From Hyphomicrobium_A sp963726795 (GTDB lineage Bacteria; Pseudomonadota; Alphaproteobacteria; Rhizobiales; Hyphomicrobiaceae): a stretch of DNA of 64,000 nucleotides. A program made the translations under genes and the position numbers. Of this stretch, positions 29,123 to 38,222 are shown piece by piece (position 1 is the stretch's first letter; every line of letters starts with the position of its first letter). Location of the stretch: contig CAVSDD010000004.1 in NCBI GenBank assembly GCA_963726795.1, positions 806,001 to 870,000 of the forward strand. Direction: 5' to 3'. Under the pieces are notes generated by a model. The model was not told the DNA's origin, made no database searches, and saw nothing but the letters and a program-made list of their open reading frames with translations.

Positions 29123-30571
29123 CTATTTCTCGCTGAAGATCCCAAACGCCACGTCTTCGAGCTTGAACGGCCACGGCGCATTCACCGGGTCGATGCGCAG
29201 CTCCTTGCCGACGCGCCCGTTCGGCAGCATGAAGGTCAGCACCGACTTGCCCGCCGGCAGATCGAGAGCGACGGTGCGGCCGTCGGCAAACTGGTCGGGG
29301 TCGTCGCGCCCATCGATCGTCGGCAAATACATCTCAAACACCGCAGGCTTCGGGATCTCGACGGCTACGCGTAAGCAGTCGGCGTGCTCGGGAATTGGCA
29401 CCACCAGGTTGGGATCGGCGGTCTTGGCAAGGAACGACGATGGCCCCGTGTGCTCGAGGTTTTCCATCGTGACACCGGTGTCGACATTCACCGGCTGCGT
29501 ATAGGCGCACCTCCGAGCAATCATCATGTTGCGCTTTAATATCGCCCGGGCGAGGGGGCCATTCCAATCGCTGAAACGAAGGAAGAGCGAACGTTCGACA
29601 GAGTTGACGACAACCTGCCCGGTGTGGACTTGCAATTCGTTGCTGTACTCCTCCTCGTTGTCCTCGAGCGTGTAGAACTTTGAGCCTGGAAAGGCTTTTT
29701 CGAGTTCGTCGCGTGCACGCCCGTAAAATGAATCGATGAGGAACATGACCGGCGGCACATCCTGGCGAGGCGTCGGGAATGCTGTTACCTCGAGATCGAG
29801 CTCGGGACCGCTGAGCAGCAGCATGTTGTTGCGCATGTCCGTCGTATTCTCGGCCGGAACTCCGGCGTAGAGGACCGGCACGGAAGGCTCCTTGCCGTCG
29901 AGTTTGGAAGCGAGCTGGCTGACGGCCAAGGCCGCCCCGCGCGAGTTCCAGTGCGTGTCGGTTGCGAAGTAGTAGGGGACCTTTGGGTTTTCCGGCTTCA
30001 AGATCGCGGCCGCGTGATCGAGCAGGTCGGGAGCGAAGCGCGCGGCGAGCGCTCGCCAGCGGTTGCCATTTTGCATCCTGCAGCCCGCATATGCTCTCGC
30101 CCGGCGCCCGAGCTTCTCGGGATGAATGGTGACGGTGTCGGGCGAGACGGTGAACAGCACGGGTAGCCCCGACGCGGCGGCCATGGCTCCCATCGTGTCG
30201 ATGGTCCGCAGCGTGATCACAAGCATCTCGTCGGGCATGCATTTGCCGTCCCAGAATTGCTGCTTGAAGAACAGCCACTCGCCCTCGCCCGACACGATCG
30301 TGTCGGTATCGATCGTGCCGGTGACGCGATAAAGCGCGGCGTTATGCGTGCGAATGGCGAACACGGTGGCAGGCGAGCGCTCAAACAGAGCGGAGCTCAA
30401 TTCCTTGCGCGCCTTGGGGGAGCCGTGCAGCAGCTTCTTGGCCTCGGGGAAGGCCGTGAAATCCTTTTGTCCATACGGCGCGACGGCGCCAAAGCCCCAA
30501 AGCAACCCAAGGGGCAGCGCGAGGAATAGGCAGAACGCCAGCACGGTTAGGATGTTGAGACGTCGCGACAT
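29123..30571 (-). CDS. AlgJ/AlgX-like SGNH-type O-acetylation protein
   Basis: 482 residues. One N-terminal hydrophobic helix (about 8-29) leads to an exported domain. It contains the GEGEWLFF segment (95-102) and the catalytic TDTHW motif (204-208) of the AlgJ/AlgX/DltD-like family, plus a candidate nucleophile serine in FLIDSFYG. These proteins pass acetyl groups from a membrane MBOAT partner to extracellular polysaccharides. The MBOAT gene lies directly upstream (30574), two bases away, so the pair is co-transcribed. No polysaccharide polymerase is nearby, so the acceptor is unknown. Confidence 0.8.
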   Translation of the reverse strand: MSRRLNILTVLAFCLFLALPLGLLWGFGAVAPYGQKDFTAFPEAKKLLHGSPKARKELSSALFERSPATVFAIRTHNAALYRVTGTIDTDTIVSGEGEWLFFKQQFWDGKCMPDEMLVITLRTIDTMGAMAAASGLPVLFTVSPDTVTIHPEKLGRRARAYAGCRMQNGNRWRALAARFAPDLLDHAAAILKPENPKVPYYFATDTHWNSRGAALAVSQLASKLDGKEPSVPVLYAGVPAENTTDMRNNMLLLSGPELDLEVTAFPTPRQDVPPVMFLIDSFYGRARDELEKAFPGSKFYTLEDNEEEYSNELQVHTGQVVVNSVERSLFLRFSDWNGPLARAILKRNMMIARRCAYTQPVNVDTGVTMENLEHTGPSSFLAKTADPNLVVPIPEHADCLRVAVEIPKPAVFEMYLPTIDGRDDPDQFADGRTVALDLPAGKSVLTFMLPNGRVGKELRIDPVNAPWPFKLEDVAFGIFSEK

Positions 30572-30573
30572 GG

Positions 30574-31994
30574 CTAGAACCGGAAATACAAAAATGGGCT
30601 GTAGGTCTGCGACAACACGAGCACCAGTGTAATCCCCATGCAGGCAACGAGGTAGGCGCTGCGAACGGCAAGGGCCGGCGTCGTCGTATGCGGTGTCGAC
30701 AGCCAGGTGCCGATGCCGTACCTGCCGGGAACGAGAAACACGAGAGCTGCGACTGCGAAGACAGCCGCGATGGCCGGCGTGAAGGCGACGTAGAGGCTCG
30801 GCGGCAGTGTCATGGCATTTTCGGCAAGCGGTTTAGCGAGCGCGCGCACGAACACCCACGCTTGGCCCAGCGTCTCGGCGCGGAAGATGATCCAGCCGAC
30901 GATGACAACCGGAATGCAATAGACGAAGCGCAGGACCGGCAGATGCAGATCCTTGGCGGACTTGCCGAAGATCGCCCGCTCGCCCGCGATGAAGACTCCG
31001 TGATAGAGGCCCCAGGCGAGGAACGTCCACGCGGCGCCGTGCCAGATCCCGGTCAAAACGAACACGATCAGCAGATTGACGTACAGCTGCGAGCCCCCGC
31101 GGCGGTTGCCGCCCAGCGGGATGTAGAGATAGTCGCGGAACCAGCTCGACAGCGAGATGTGCCAGCGGCGCCAGAACTCCGTGATCGACTTGGCAGCGTA
31201 GGGCCGCTCGAAGTTTTCCAGAAAGCGCACACCGAACATGAGACCGAGCCCGATCGCCATGTCGGAGTACCCGGAAAAGTCGAAGTAGATCTGCAACGCA
31301 TAGGCGACCGCGCCGACGAGGGCGGCGATGAACACCACGTTTTCGAAGGGGAGCGCGAAAGCAGCGTCCGCGACCCGCGCGACACTGTCGGCAATGATGA
31401 CCTTCTTGGCCAGGCCATGCATGAAGCGGGTCGCGCCAGCGGCAAAGTTCTCGACGCTCGTCTTGGGCTGCGCGAAATCCTGGTGCACGTCGCGGTAGCG
31501 GACGATCGGCCCGGCGATGAGCTGCGGGAAGAACGACTTGTACGCGCCGAAGGTTATGAGGTTTCGTTCCGGCTCCACCTCGCCGCGCCAAACGTCGATT
31601 GCGTAGGAGATGCCCTGGAAGGTGAAGAACGAGATGCCGATCGGCAGCACGATCGCCTTCAGCCAATCGCCCAGGGGATGGACATTGGCCAGCCCCAGGT
31701 TGCTGCCGAGGAAAAAGGCGTACTTGAAGTAGACGAGCAGCGCCAAGTCGAGGCCGATAACGACGGCGAGGCTCAGCTTGTCCCGCCGCGCCGCGATCCA
31801 CAGGCCGCCGAAGAAGTTGATGAGGATGCTGGCGACCAGGATCAGCGACTGGAAGCCGGCCGACCAGTAATAGAAGGCGAGAACTTCGTAACCAGGATGA
31901 TCGCCAGCGCAAACCGGGTCGACCGTAACAGGAAATAGAGGACCAGCGCCGCCGGCAGGAACAGGAACACAAAACTCTGGTCGGAAAAAACCAC
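30574..31994 (-). pseudogene. MBOAT O-acyltransferase AlgI-like, one frameshift near the start as given
   Basis: 473 residues if repaired. The GTG at 31994 opens with MVFSDQSFVFLFLPAALVLY, the characteristic AlgI start. The frame then breaks at about 31883-31886 and resumes as VLAFYYWSAGFQSL. One added base (AAGTT to AAGGTT or AAAGTT) rejoins them. Ten or more membrane helices follow, with the MBOAT core FWRRWHISLSSWFRDYLYIPLGG split around 315-340 and the conserved histidine in GIWHGAAWTF. AlgI-type proteins move acetyl groups across the membrane for polymer O-acetylation. Partner of the AlgJ-like gene immediately downstream. Confidence 0.8.
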
Positions 31995-32376
31995 CGCTCA
32001 GCCCCCCGGCATTGGGCAGCGCCAGCCGCGCCCTCCCAATGCCGTCCCCCCAATCTTCCATTCGATCAGATGCCGCCAATGTGGCGGGGCTAGGCACGGA
32101 GGGGAAGGATGGCCTGTCCGAGAGCCTCGAAAGTCGGGCGCGTGGTTAATCCAGGCGACGGCCTTGAAATCTGGATAGAAATTCGGGCAAAAAAAGAGGC
32201 ACCCGCCGCGGCTAGCTGTGCGGCAGGTGCCTTCGTCGAGTGACCCGGCCTTGAGGGGAGGGGAGGGGAAAGGCCGGTGTCTGGAGGTAGAATGCGACCG
32301 CTGAACTTTCAGTTCCGGCGACGGTCGAATTTTTTTATTGGGCCTAGAAGAGGCCGTTGGTGAACCTTATCGCGCA
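31995..32376. other. Intergenic region with a minus-strand terminator
   Basis: About 380 bases between the algI-like start and the 28-residue peptide gene. No coding frame is supported. It contains the terminator at 32189-32232 and a likely minus-strand promoter region for the algI-algJ pair between 31995 and about 32180. Confidence 0.5.
32189..32232 (-). terminator. Rho-independent terminator on the minus strand
   Basis: Arms 32197-32209 and 32220-32232 (AGGCACCCGCCGC with GCGGCAGGTGCCT, one mismatch). Read on the minus strand the stem is followed by seven T residues (32189-32195). It would stop transcripts from the 28-residue peptide and deaminase genes. Confidence 0.85.
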
Positions 32377-32463
32377 CTACCAGTGCAGCACACCAAACAG
32401 GTGCAGCAGCACGAGCACGCTAATGGGAACGCCAAGAAGCCACAGCAGAAGGTCGCGGGCCAT
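32377..32463 (-). CDS. 28-residue single-helix membrane peptide
   Basis: ATG at 32463, preceded by AAGGAG ten bases upstream; stop at 32377. The peptide is almost wholly a transmembrane helix: MARDLLLWLLGVPISVLVLL followed by HLFGVLHW. Small peptides of this form (basic start, LLLWLLG.P pattern) occur widely in Hyphomicrobiales and have no defined role. It sits in front of a strong terminator and behind the deaminase gene, so it may be the last gene of that transcript or have its own promoter in the 75-bp gap. Confidence 0.75.
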   Translation of the reverse strand: MARDLLLWLLGVPISVLVLLHLFGVLHW

Positions 32464-32538
32464 GAGGGAGAACTCCTTCGGTTTCAGCGGCATCGAAACG
32501 CGCGCGCTTACCGAAAGTTCCTCGCGTGCGTCCCGGCC

Positions 32539-33069
32539 TCAGTTCTTGTTGTCGAAAAGCTTCAGTGACTCCTGAGCCAGCAAACCGCCGGCCATTTCGA
32601 TCTCGATGAAGCTTGTCGCATTCGCGATCTCGCGCGCGGTGATGTCGATCTGTCCGATCTTGGTCGCGAGCTGCGCGATCGAGGCGGCGTAGACTAGGCG
32701 TTTGAAGCCGCACCAGATGATGGCGCCCATGCACATCGGGCACGGCTCGCCCGAGGCGTAGATCGTCGCCTCCTTGAAATCGTCGGGCTCGTGTCCGCGC
32801 AGGAAGCTGCGGATAGCCATCATCTCGGCGTGCGCGGTCGGATCGGCATCGCGTTTGCAGGTATTCTTGCCGAGCGCCAGCACCTTGCCGTCGCGAACGA
32901 TGATGGCCCCGAATGGGTAATCGGCGTTCTTGGCCTCGTTGACCGCAAGCTGCATGAAGCGCTTGTCGTCCGTCGTGGTCGGCCCGAACTTTGCGCGCGC
33001 CGAAGCCTCGCGCGTGAGCGCCGCGGCCGCAAGCAGCGTGCCGCCGGTCAGCAAGGTCCGTCTATCCAT
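32539..33069 (-). CDS. Exported CMP/dCMP-type nucleoside deaminase
   Basis: 176 residues. The zinc-deaminase signature is complete: HAE (80-82) and PCPMC (109-113), as in TadA/guanine deaminases. Unlike cytosolic members it begins with a twin-arginine-like leader (MDRRTLLTGG followed by a hydrophobic stretch to about residue 25), suggesting Tat export of the folded enzyme. Substrate is uncertain: guanine, cytosine or nucleoside forms are all possible. The tRNA-modifying TadA must act in the cytosol, so this is probably not TadA. Confidence 0.8.
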   Translation of the reverse strand: MDRRTLLTGGTLLAAAALTREASARAKFGPTTTDDKRFMQLAVNEAKNADYPFGAIIVRDGKVLALGKNTCKRDADPTAHAEMMAIRSFLRGHEPDDFKEATIYASGEPCPMCMGAIIWCGFKRLVYAASIAQLATKIGQIDITAREIANATSFIEIEMAGGLLAQESLKLFDNKN

Positions 33070-33120
33070 GTTTCACCCTCCGCAGGAGCTACCGAAGCTT
33101 ACGCGGAGGGATTGGCGCGG

Positions 33121-33624
33121 TCACCAAATGTTGGCGGCGACGATGCCCCGGGAGCCGGCCAGCGCGCCCTCGGCGAGCTCTGCAGCAAGCAATCGCCTGG
33201 GATCGACAGGTCCCGGCAACGTGATCTGGCCCGGCGGCACCGGCTTAAATCCGAAGCGGCCGTAGTAGGGCTCATCGCCGACGAGCACCACGAGACGCAC
33301 ACCGGCTGCCTTTGCCGCGTCGAGCGCTTCCGCGATCAGCGCGCGCCCGTAGCCTTGGCCGGCGAAGTCGGGGTCGACCGCGAGCGGTCCCAGCAGCAGA
33401 GCCCCGCCAATTCCACCGATGCCGACCTTGGTGAAGCGCACGGCCGCGATGATGCGCTCGCCGTCCACTGCCGCGCGGCAATAGCTCGAGATCTCGGGAG
33501 AGTGCTCACGGACGCGATAGGCGGTGCGCGCAAAGCGTCCCGGCCCAAAGACCTTGGCGTGCAGAAGCGAGACGTGTGGCAGATCGGCGGGCGTCAGCGG
33601 CCGGTTGCGGACGGTTGGCGGCAT
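33121..33624 (-). CDS. GNAT-family N-acetyltransferase (YhbS-like)
   Basis: 167 residues from the ATG at 33624. The acetyl-CoA-binding motif A is LAVDPDFAGQGYGRALIAEAL in two parts (about 85-105), preceded by GGIGGALLLGPL. YYGRFGFKPVPPGQI near 128-142 is the characteristic motif B of the YhbS branch. Substrate unknown. An upstream in-frame extension exists but is arginine-rich and covers the neighbouring gene's end, so the shorter form is preferred. Confidence 0.82.
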   Translation of the reverse strand: MPPTVRNRPLTPADLPHVSLLHAKVFGPGRFARTAYRVREHSPEISSYCRAAVDGERIIAAVRFTKVGIGGIGGALLLGPLAVDPDFAGQGYGRALIAEALDAAKAAGVRLVVLVGDEPYYGRFGFKPVPPGQITLPGPVDPRRLLAAELAEGALAGSRGIVAANIW

Positions 33625-33800
33625 GGGGACTTTCGGCGGGATGCTCGACAAGGATTGGATCAGGCGCAGAGCGAGATCCGCGCAGGGTTGCGGAGTAAAC
33701 GGTGCTAGGCGCAACAGGTTCGTCGCCGCGCGACGATGAAGCTCGGGGTTATCCTTGTCATGAGGCCCATTACCATGAGGCCGATTGGCGCGTAAAGCGC

Positions 33801-34283
33801 TCACCACATGACGTCGCGGGTCTGCCCACCAAACACCTCGCGGATGCGCCGCGCGGTGGGCTGGTGAATGTCCTCTGGCAAGGCGTCGTTGGCAAAGAAG
33901 CGATGGGCGGCGATCTCGCGGTTTGGCAACGGGGGCACGGGCTGCGTCCATTCCTTAACGAGGTACAGGGCGATGTGATCGCTGGGGAAGGATTTGAAGT
34001 TTGCGTAGAGCCCGAACAGCTCGGGCGCCCGCGCGATGACCACGCCGGCCTCTTCTTGCAGCTCGCGCTCGAGCGCACGCGGCGCCGTCTCGTTGCGTTC
34101 GACACCCCCGCCGGGAAAGTGCCAGCCAGGCCGGTACGTGTGCTTCACGAGGAGGACGCGGCCCTGAGCATCTATGATGACGCCCTGGGCGCCGAGCGTC
34201 ACGCTGCGCGTCATGCGCCAGTAGCGCTGTATGAGGCGATTGAACGCCCGCGACGAGCGCAAGCGGCTCACGTCCCTGCTCAC
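33801..34283 (-). CDS. NUDIX hydrolase
   Basis: 160 residues from the GTG at 34283 with a GGAGG site. The Nudix box fits exactly: G59, E65, R73-E74, E77-E78, G80 (GX5EX7REXXEEXG). Members cleave nucleoside diphosphate derivatives. The substrate cannot be inferred. The N-terminal 28 residues are basic and may form an extra helix. Confidence 0.88.
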   Translation of the reverse strand: MSRDVSRLRSSRAFNRLIQRYWRMTRSVTLGAQGVIIDAQGRVLLVKHTYRPGWHFPGGGVERNETAPRALERELQEEAGVVIARAPELFGLYANFKSFPSDHIALYLVKEWTQPVPPLPNREIAAHRFFANDALPEDIHQPTARRIREVFGGQTRDVMW

Positions 34284-34379
34284 GGCATCCTCCCTTCATG
34301 CTTTGTTGGGGCGTACTAGGCACCATCTCGCAGCGCCGTGCTAGGGTCGGCCCGCGTGCGCCGCTGCCCGTGAGACCAA

Positions 34380-35300
34380 ATGACCGACGCTATCACCCTC
34401 GCGCAGCTCTCGGATGCGCACCTCGCCCCCGTCCCGGGCATCGGCCTGCGCCACCTCAACCTCAAGCGCGGGCTCGGCTACCTCAACTGGCAGCGCGGCC
34501 GCCGCGGCGTGCACCTGCGCGACAGCCTCGATCGCATCGTCGCCGATCTCAAAGCGCACAAGCCCGACCACATCGCGGTCACCGGCGATTTGATAAATTT
34601 GGGTCTGCCGGCAGAGTACGAGGCGGCGCGGAACTGGCTGCACGCGCTCGGCGATCCGCAGTCAGTGACGGTGGTGCCGGGCAACCATGACATCTACACG
34701 CGCGTGCGCGGCCATCCGGGCGTCGAGCGCTGGCGCGATTATATGCGGGCGGACGCCTGGGGCGCCGAATTCAATGCCGGCGCCGAGGACGGGTTTCCGT
34801 TCGTGCGCCGCCTTGGGCCGGTGGCGCTGATTGGATTGAATTCCGCCGTCGAGACGCCGCCGTTCGTCGCGGCCGGTTACCTCGGCGAGCATCAGATCGC
34901 GGCGGCGAAAGATATCCTCGAGCGCACCGGCAAGCAGGGTCTTGTCCGCGTCGTGCTGATCCATCATCCGCCATTGCCGGGGCAGGCTCCCCCGCGACGC
35001 GCCCTGCGCGACGCCGACGCGTTTTCGCGCATGCTCGCAGCAGCCGGCGCGGATCTCGTGCTGCATGGTCACAATCACCGCGACAGCCTCGTGGAGCTTC
35101 CCACCGCGCACGGGCGCATTCCGGTGCTGGGTCTGCCGTCGGGATCGGCCGGACGGCTGCACAAGTCCGAGCCGCTTGCCCGCTACCGCCTGCTGCGCAT
35201 CGCGCGCGACGACGGCAGGACGCGCATCGAGTCGGTGACGCGCGGCCTCGACGCGGCGGGTGCGAGCGTCGTGGAGATCGACCGCAAGCGACTTATTTAG
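34380..35300 (+). CDS. Cytosolic calcineurin-like metallophosphoesterase (CpdA-like)
   Basis: 306 residues, no signal peptide. Metal-site motifs in order: SDAHL (11-15), GDLINLG (69-75), GNHD (100-103), IHHPPLPG and HGHNH. The pattern resembles the 3',5'-cyclic-AMP phosphodiesterase CpdA and related class III enzymes, but many phosphodiesterases share it. It is divergent from the NUDIX gene, with 96 bp between the starts. Confidence 0.85.
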   Translation: MTDAITLAQLSDAHLAPVPGIGLRHLNLKRGLGYLNWQRGRRGVHLRDSLDRIVADLKAHKPDHIAVTGDLINLGLPAEYEAARNWLHALGDPQSVTVVPGNHDIYTRVRGHPGVERWRDYMRADAWGAEFNAGAEDGFPFVRRLGPVALIGLNSAVETPPFVAAGYLGEHQIAAAKDILERTGKQGLVRVVLIHHPPLPGQAPPRRALRDADAFSRMLAAAGADLVLHGHNHRDSLVELPTAHGRIPVLGLPSGSAGRLHKSEPLARYRLLRIARDDGRTRIESVTRGLDAAGASVVEIDRKRLI

Positions 35301-35571
35301 ATCCGCGCGTTGCGTGTGCGCCCCGTTCGGCGCGCGTTCATGTCGCACGATGGCGAATGGCGTGCGCGCATGCATCTGCACAAATCCCGCTCAGCGCAAA
35401 GTGCCAGCGCATCTATTCGCAACAGTTTTTTCGCGTTCTATGGCGTCGGCGCAACGTGCACACATATTGCATCGAAGTTGTGCGGTTCTCCCGCTGGAGT
35501 CGTTCGCGTGACACTATATAGGTGCATGTGGTTCTGCCTTTGGCAGGGCGGGGACAAGGCAGGCGAGGCTC

Positions 35572-36669
35572 GTGCGATTCTTCCGGCGGAAAATACGCAT
35601 CAATCTTGCACTCCAGGGCGGCGGCGCGCACGGCGCCTTCACCTGGGGCGTGCTCGATCGTTTGCTCGAGGATGACGAGCTCGAAATCGGCTGGGTAAGC
35701 GCGACGAGCGCCGGCGCGGTCAACGCCGTCGCGATGGCTTCGGGTCTCGGCGAGGGCGGACGGCCGCAGGCGCGCGCAAAATTGCGCAGCGTTTGGGAAG
35801 CCGTACACAAGGCCGGCGTTCCGGATTTGCTGCGCTTGAACCCGTTTCTCTATGGGCTGAGCCGCACCCCGCATATGGTGCAGGTTGCGAGCCTGTGGTC
35901 GCCCTACGATTTCAATCCGCTCGGGTTTGATCCGCTGCGGCGGCTGCTGTCGGAGGCGATCGACTTCGACAAGCTGCGCATCGCGGCGCCGCTGCAATTG
36001 CTCATCGCCGCCACCGAGGTCGCGACGGGGCGAGCGCGGCTCTTCCGCGGCGATGAGGTCACGGTCGAGGCGGTGCTGGCATCGGCTTGCCTGCCGAGCT
36101 TCCACCATGCGGTCGAGATCGACGGCATCGCCTACTGGGACGGCGGCTTCTCGGCCAACCCCGACATCAAGACGCTCGCCATGGAGAGCCCGATCGAGGA
36201 CACCCTCATCGTCCAGCTCAATCCGCTGGTGCGGCACGGATTGCCGACGGGCGCGCGCGAGATCTCGCTGCATGCCAACCGGCTGGCGTTCAATGCACCG
36301 CTCATGCGCGACGTCGAGGTGATCGAGACGGTGCGCGAGGTCTCCAAGCGCTGGCTCGGAGGTGGGCGCGGCCCCTATACGCGCCTCTCCACCCATCGCT
36401 TCCACCTGATCGAAGCCGGGCGCTACACCAGCACGTTGAGCCCGGACAGCACCATGAAGCCCGACTGGGCACTTCTGACCTACCTCTACAGCGCCGGGCG
36501 CGACGAGGCGGAGAAGTGGCTCAGCCGCGACCGGTCGAGCGTCGGCCACAAGTCGAGCGTCGATTTGAAGGCGCGTTTCCTCGCCCACGAAAAGCCGGCC
36601 GCGGCGACGAAAGCCGCCTCCCCACGGCGCCGGCGCAAGCAAGTCGCTGCGAGCGATATTCCCGGTTGA
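35572..36669 (+). CDS. Patatin-like phospholipase
   Basis: 365 residues from the GTG at 35572. Oxyanion-hole motif GGGAHG (16-21), nucleophile serine 46 in SATSAGA and catalytic Asp190 in WDGGFSANP. The nucleophile elbow reads ATSAG instead of the usual GTSAG (GxSxG). A Lys/Arg/Ala-rich tail (about 335-365) ends the protein. Patatin enzymes release fatty acids from membrane lipids. This size and GGGAHG-type start are typical of alphaproteobacterial members of unknown substrate. Confidence 0.85.
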   Translation: MRFFRRKIRINLALQGGGAHGAFTWGVLDRLLEDDELEIGWVSATSAGAVNAVAMASGLGEGGRPQARAKLRSVWEAVHKAGVPDLLRLNPFLYGLSRTPHMVQVASLWSPYDFNPLGFDPLRRLLSEAIDFDKLRIAAPLQLLIAATEVATGRARLFRGDEVTVEAVLASACLPSFHHAVEIDGIAYWDGGFSANPDIKTLAMESPIEDTLIVQLNPLVRHGLPTGAREISLHANRLAFNAPLMRDVEVIETVREVSKRWLGGGRGPYTRLSTHRFHLIEAGRYTSTLSPDSTMKPDWALLTYLYSAGRDEAEKWLSRDRSSVGHKSSVDLKARFLAHEKPAAATKAASPRRRRKQVAASDIPG

Positions 36670-36731
36670 ATATAGCGCTAGACCAAGGCATCTAAGGCTT
36701 TCCGGATCACCCCCTGAGGAGAGCCCTCGTC

Positions 36732-37535
36732 ATGTCCAAGCTTTTGCGTTTTGAGCGGAATGGATTGCTCGCGTCGCTGCTCGCCGCCACCGTTTTCTTG
36801 GGCATGGCACCCGGTCCCGCACGTAGCGACGAGGGGCCGCCCGTCGCGGCCGCGGCAAGCCTGCGTTACGCGCTCGATGAAATCGGCTCCGCCTATGAAA
36901 AGAAGACCGGCGTCAAGCCGCGCTTCACCTACGGCGCCACCGGCAACCTCGTGCAGCAGATCGAGAAGGGAGCCCCCTTCCAGGTGCTCCTAGCCGCCGA
37001 CGACGAGAGCGTCAAAAAGCTTGCCGGCGAGATGCTCACCGAAGGTGAACCATCAATCTTCGCGCACGGCCAGCTCAGCCTTGCTGCGCCCAAGGGTTCG
37101 CCCGTCGCCGTCGATGGCGATCTCAAAGGCCTCAAGGACGCGCTCGATGCCGGCAAGGTGAAGCACTTCGCCATTGCCAACCCGGAGACCGCACCTTACG
37201 GGCGTGCCGCGCGCGAGGCTCTGCAGAAGGCTGGGCTGTGGGAGAAAGTGCAGCCCTTGATCGTGCAGGGTGACAACATCGGGCAGGCCGCTCAGTTCAT
37301 CACGACCGGCGCCGCGGAGGCCGGCATGATCGCGCAGTCGCTGGCGCTGTCGGCCGAGATGGGTCCGAAGCTCACGTCGGCGGCACTTCCCGAAAGCTCG
37401 CATGAGCCGATCGATCACGGTATGGCCGTGCTCAAAGGTGCCGGCGATGCGGCCAAGGCGTTCGCGGTCTACGTGCGCGGGCCTGAAGCGCGCGCGGTGC
37501 TCGAGCACAACGGCTTCTCCGTGCCGGCGCAGTGA
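36732..37535 (+). CDS. modA: Molybdate ABC transporter substrate-binding protein
   Basis: 267 residues. A signal peptide of about 33 residues ends PARSDE. The mature start has AAASLRYALDEIGSAYEKKTG and YGATGNLVQQI, the ModA ligand-binding segments, with ANPETAPYGRAA later. It captures molybdate or tungstate in the periplasm for ModBC. First gene of modABC; modB starts 12 bp after its stop. No ModE-type palindrome was recognised in the 62-bp upstream gap. Confidence 0.93.
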   Translation: MSKLLRFERNGLLASLLAATVFLGMAPGPARSDEGPPVAAAASLRYALDEIGSAYEKKTGVKPRFTYGATGNLVQQIEKGAPFQVLLAADDESVKKLAGEMLTEGEPSIFAHGQLSLAAPKGSPVAVDGDLKGLKDALDAGKVKHFAIANPETAPYGRAAREALQKAGLWEKVQPLIVQGDNIGQAAQFITTGAAEAGMIAQSLALSAEMGPKLTSAALPESSHEPIDHGMAVLKGAGDAAKAFAVYVRGPEARAVLEHNGFSVPAQ

Positions 37536-37547
37536 GACCTTGAGCCG

Positions 37548-38222
37548 ATGGATTGGGCCGCGTTCGCACTGTCTCTGAAGCTTGCCGTCTGGACCTGCGT
37601 GTTGATTTTGCCGGTCGCGGTTCTGCTGGCGCGGCTCATCGCTTGGGGACGCTTTCGCGGCAAGAGCGTACTTGAAGCGCTGATCATGCTGCCGCTGGTG
37701 CTGCCGCCGACGGTGCTGGGATTCTACCTGCTGTCGGCGTTCTCGCCCGTATCGGCCTTCGGCGCGGCGCTCAAGGCCGTGATCGGCGAGCCGCTGGTGT
37801 TCACCTTCGCCGGCATCCTAGTCGCGTCCGTCATCGTCAACCTGCCGTTCGCGGTGCAGCCGATCCAGCGCGCGTTCGAGGCGATCCCGGCGAATGTGCG
37901 CGAAGCCGCGTTCGTGAGCGGGCTTTCACCATTGCAGACCATGCGCTTTGTCGAGCTGCCCCTTGCCTGGCCCGGAATCGTTTCCGCGCTGGCGCTCGTC
38001 ATCGCGCACACGCTGGGCGAGTTCGGCGTCATCCTCATGATCGGCGGCAGCATCCCGGGCGAAACGCGCGTGTTGTCGATCGCGATCTACGATCGCGTGC
38101 AGGCGTTTCGCAACGACGAGGCCGCCATCATGTCGGCGGTACTTCTCGCCATTTCCCTTGTTGCAATCGCGCTTGTGCACATGATGGCGCGCCGCCGCCG
38201 CGCGGAAATCCCCCATGCCTGA
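37548..38222 (+). CDS. modB: Molybdate ABC transporter permease
   Basis: 224 residues with five membrane helices. The permease loop EAAFVSGLSPLQTMRFVELPLAWPG (split around 117-143) is the EAA motif that contacts the ATPase. HTLGEFGVILMIGGSIPGET is the typical ModB segment. It overlaps modC by eight bases. Confidence 0.95.
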   Translation: MDWAAFALSLKLAVWTCVLILPVAVLLARLIAWGRFRGKSVLEALIMLPLVLPPTVLGFYLLSAFSPVSAFGAALKAVIGEPLVFTFAGILVASVIVNLPFAVQPIQRAFEAIPANVREAAFVSGLSPLQTMRFVELPLAWPGIVSALALVIAHTLGEFGVILMIGGSIPGETRVLSIAIYDRVQAFRNDEAAIMSAVLLAISLVAIALVHMMARRRRAEIPHA

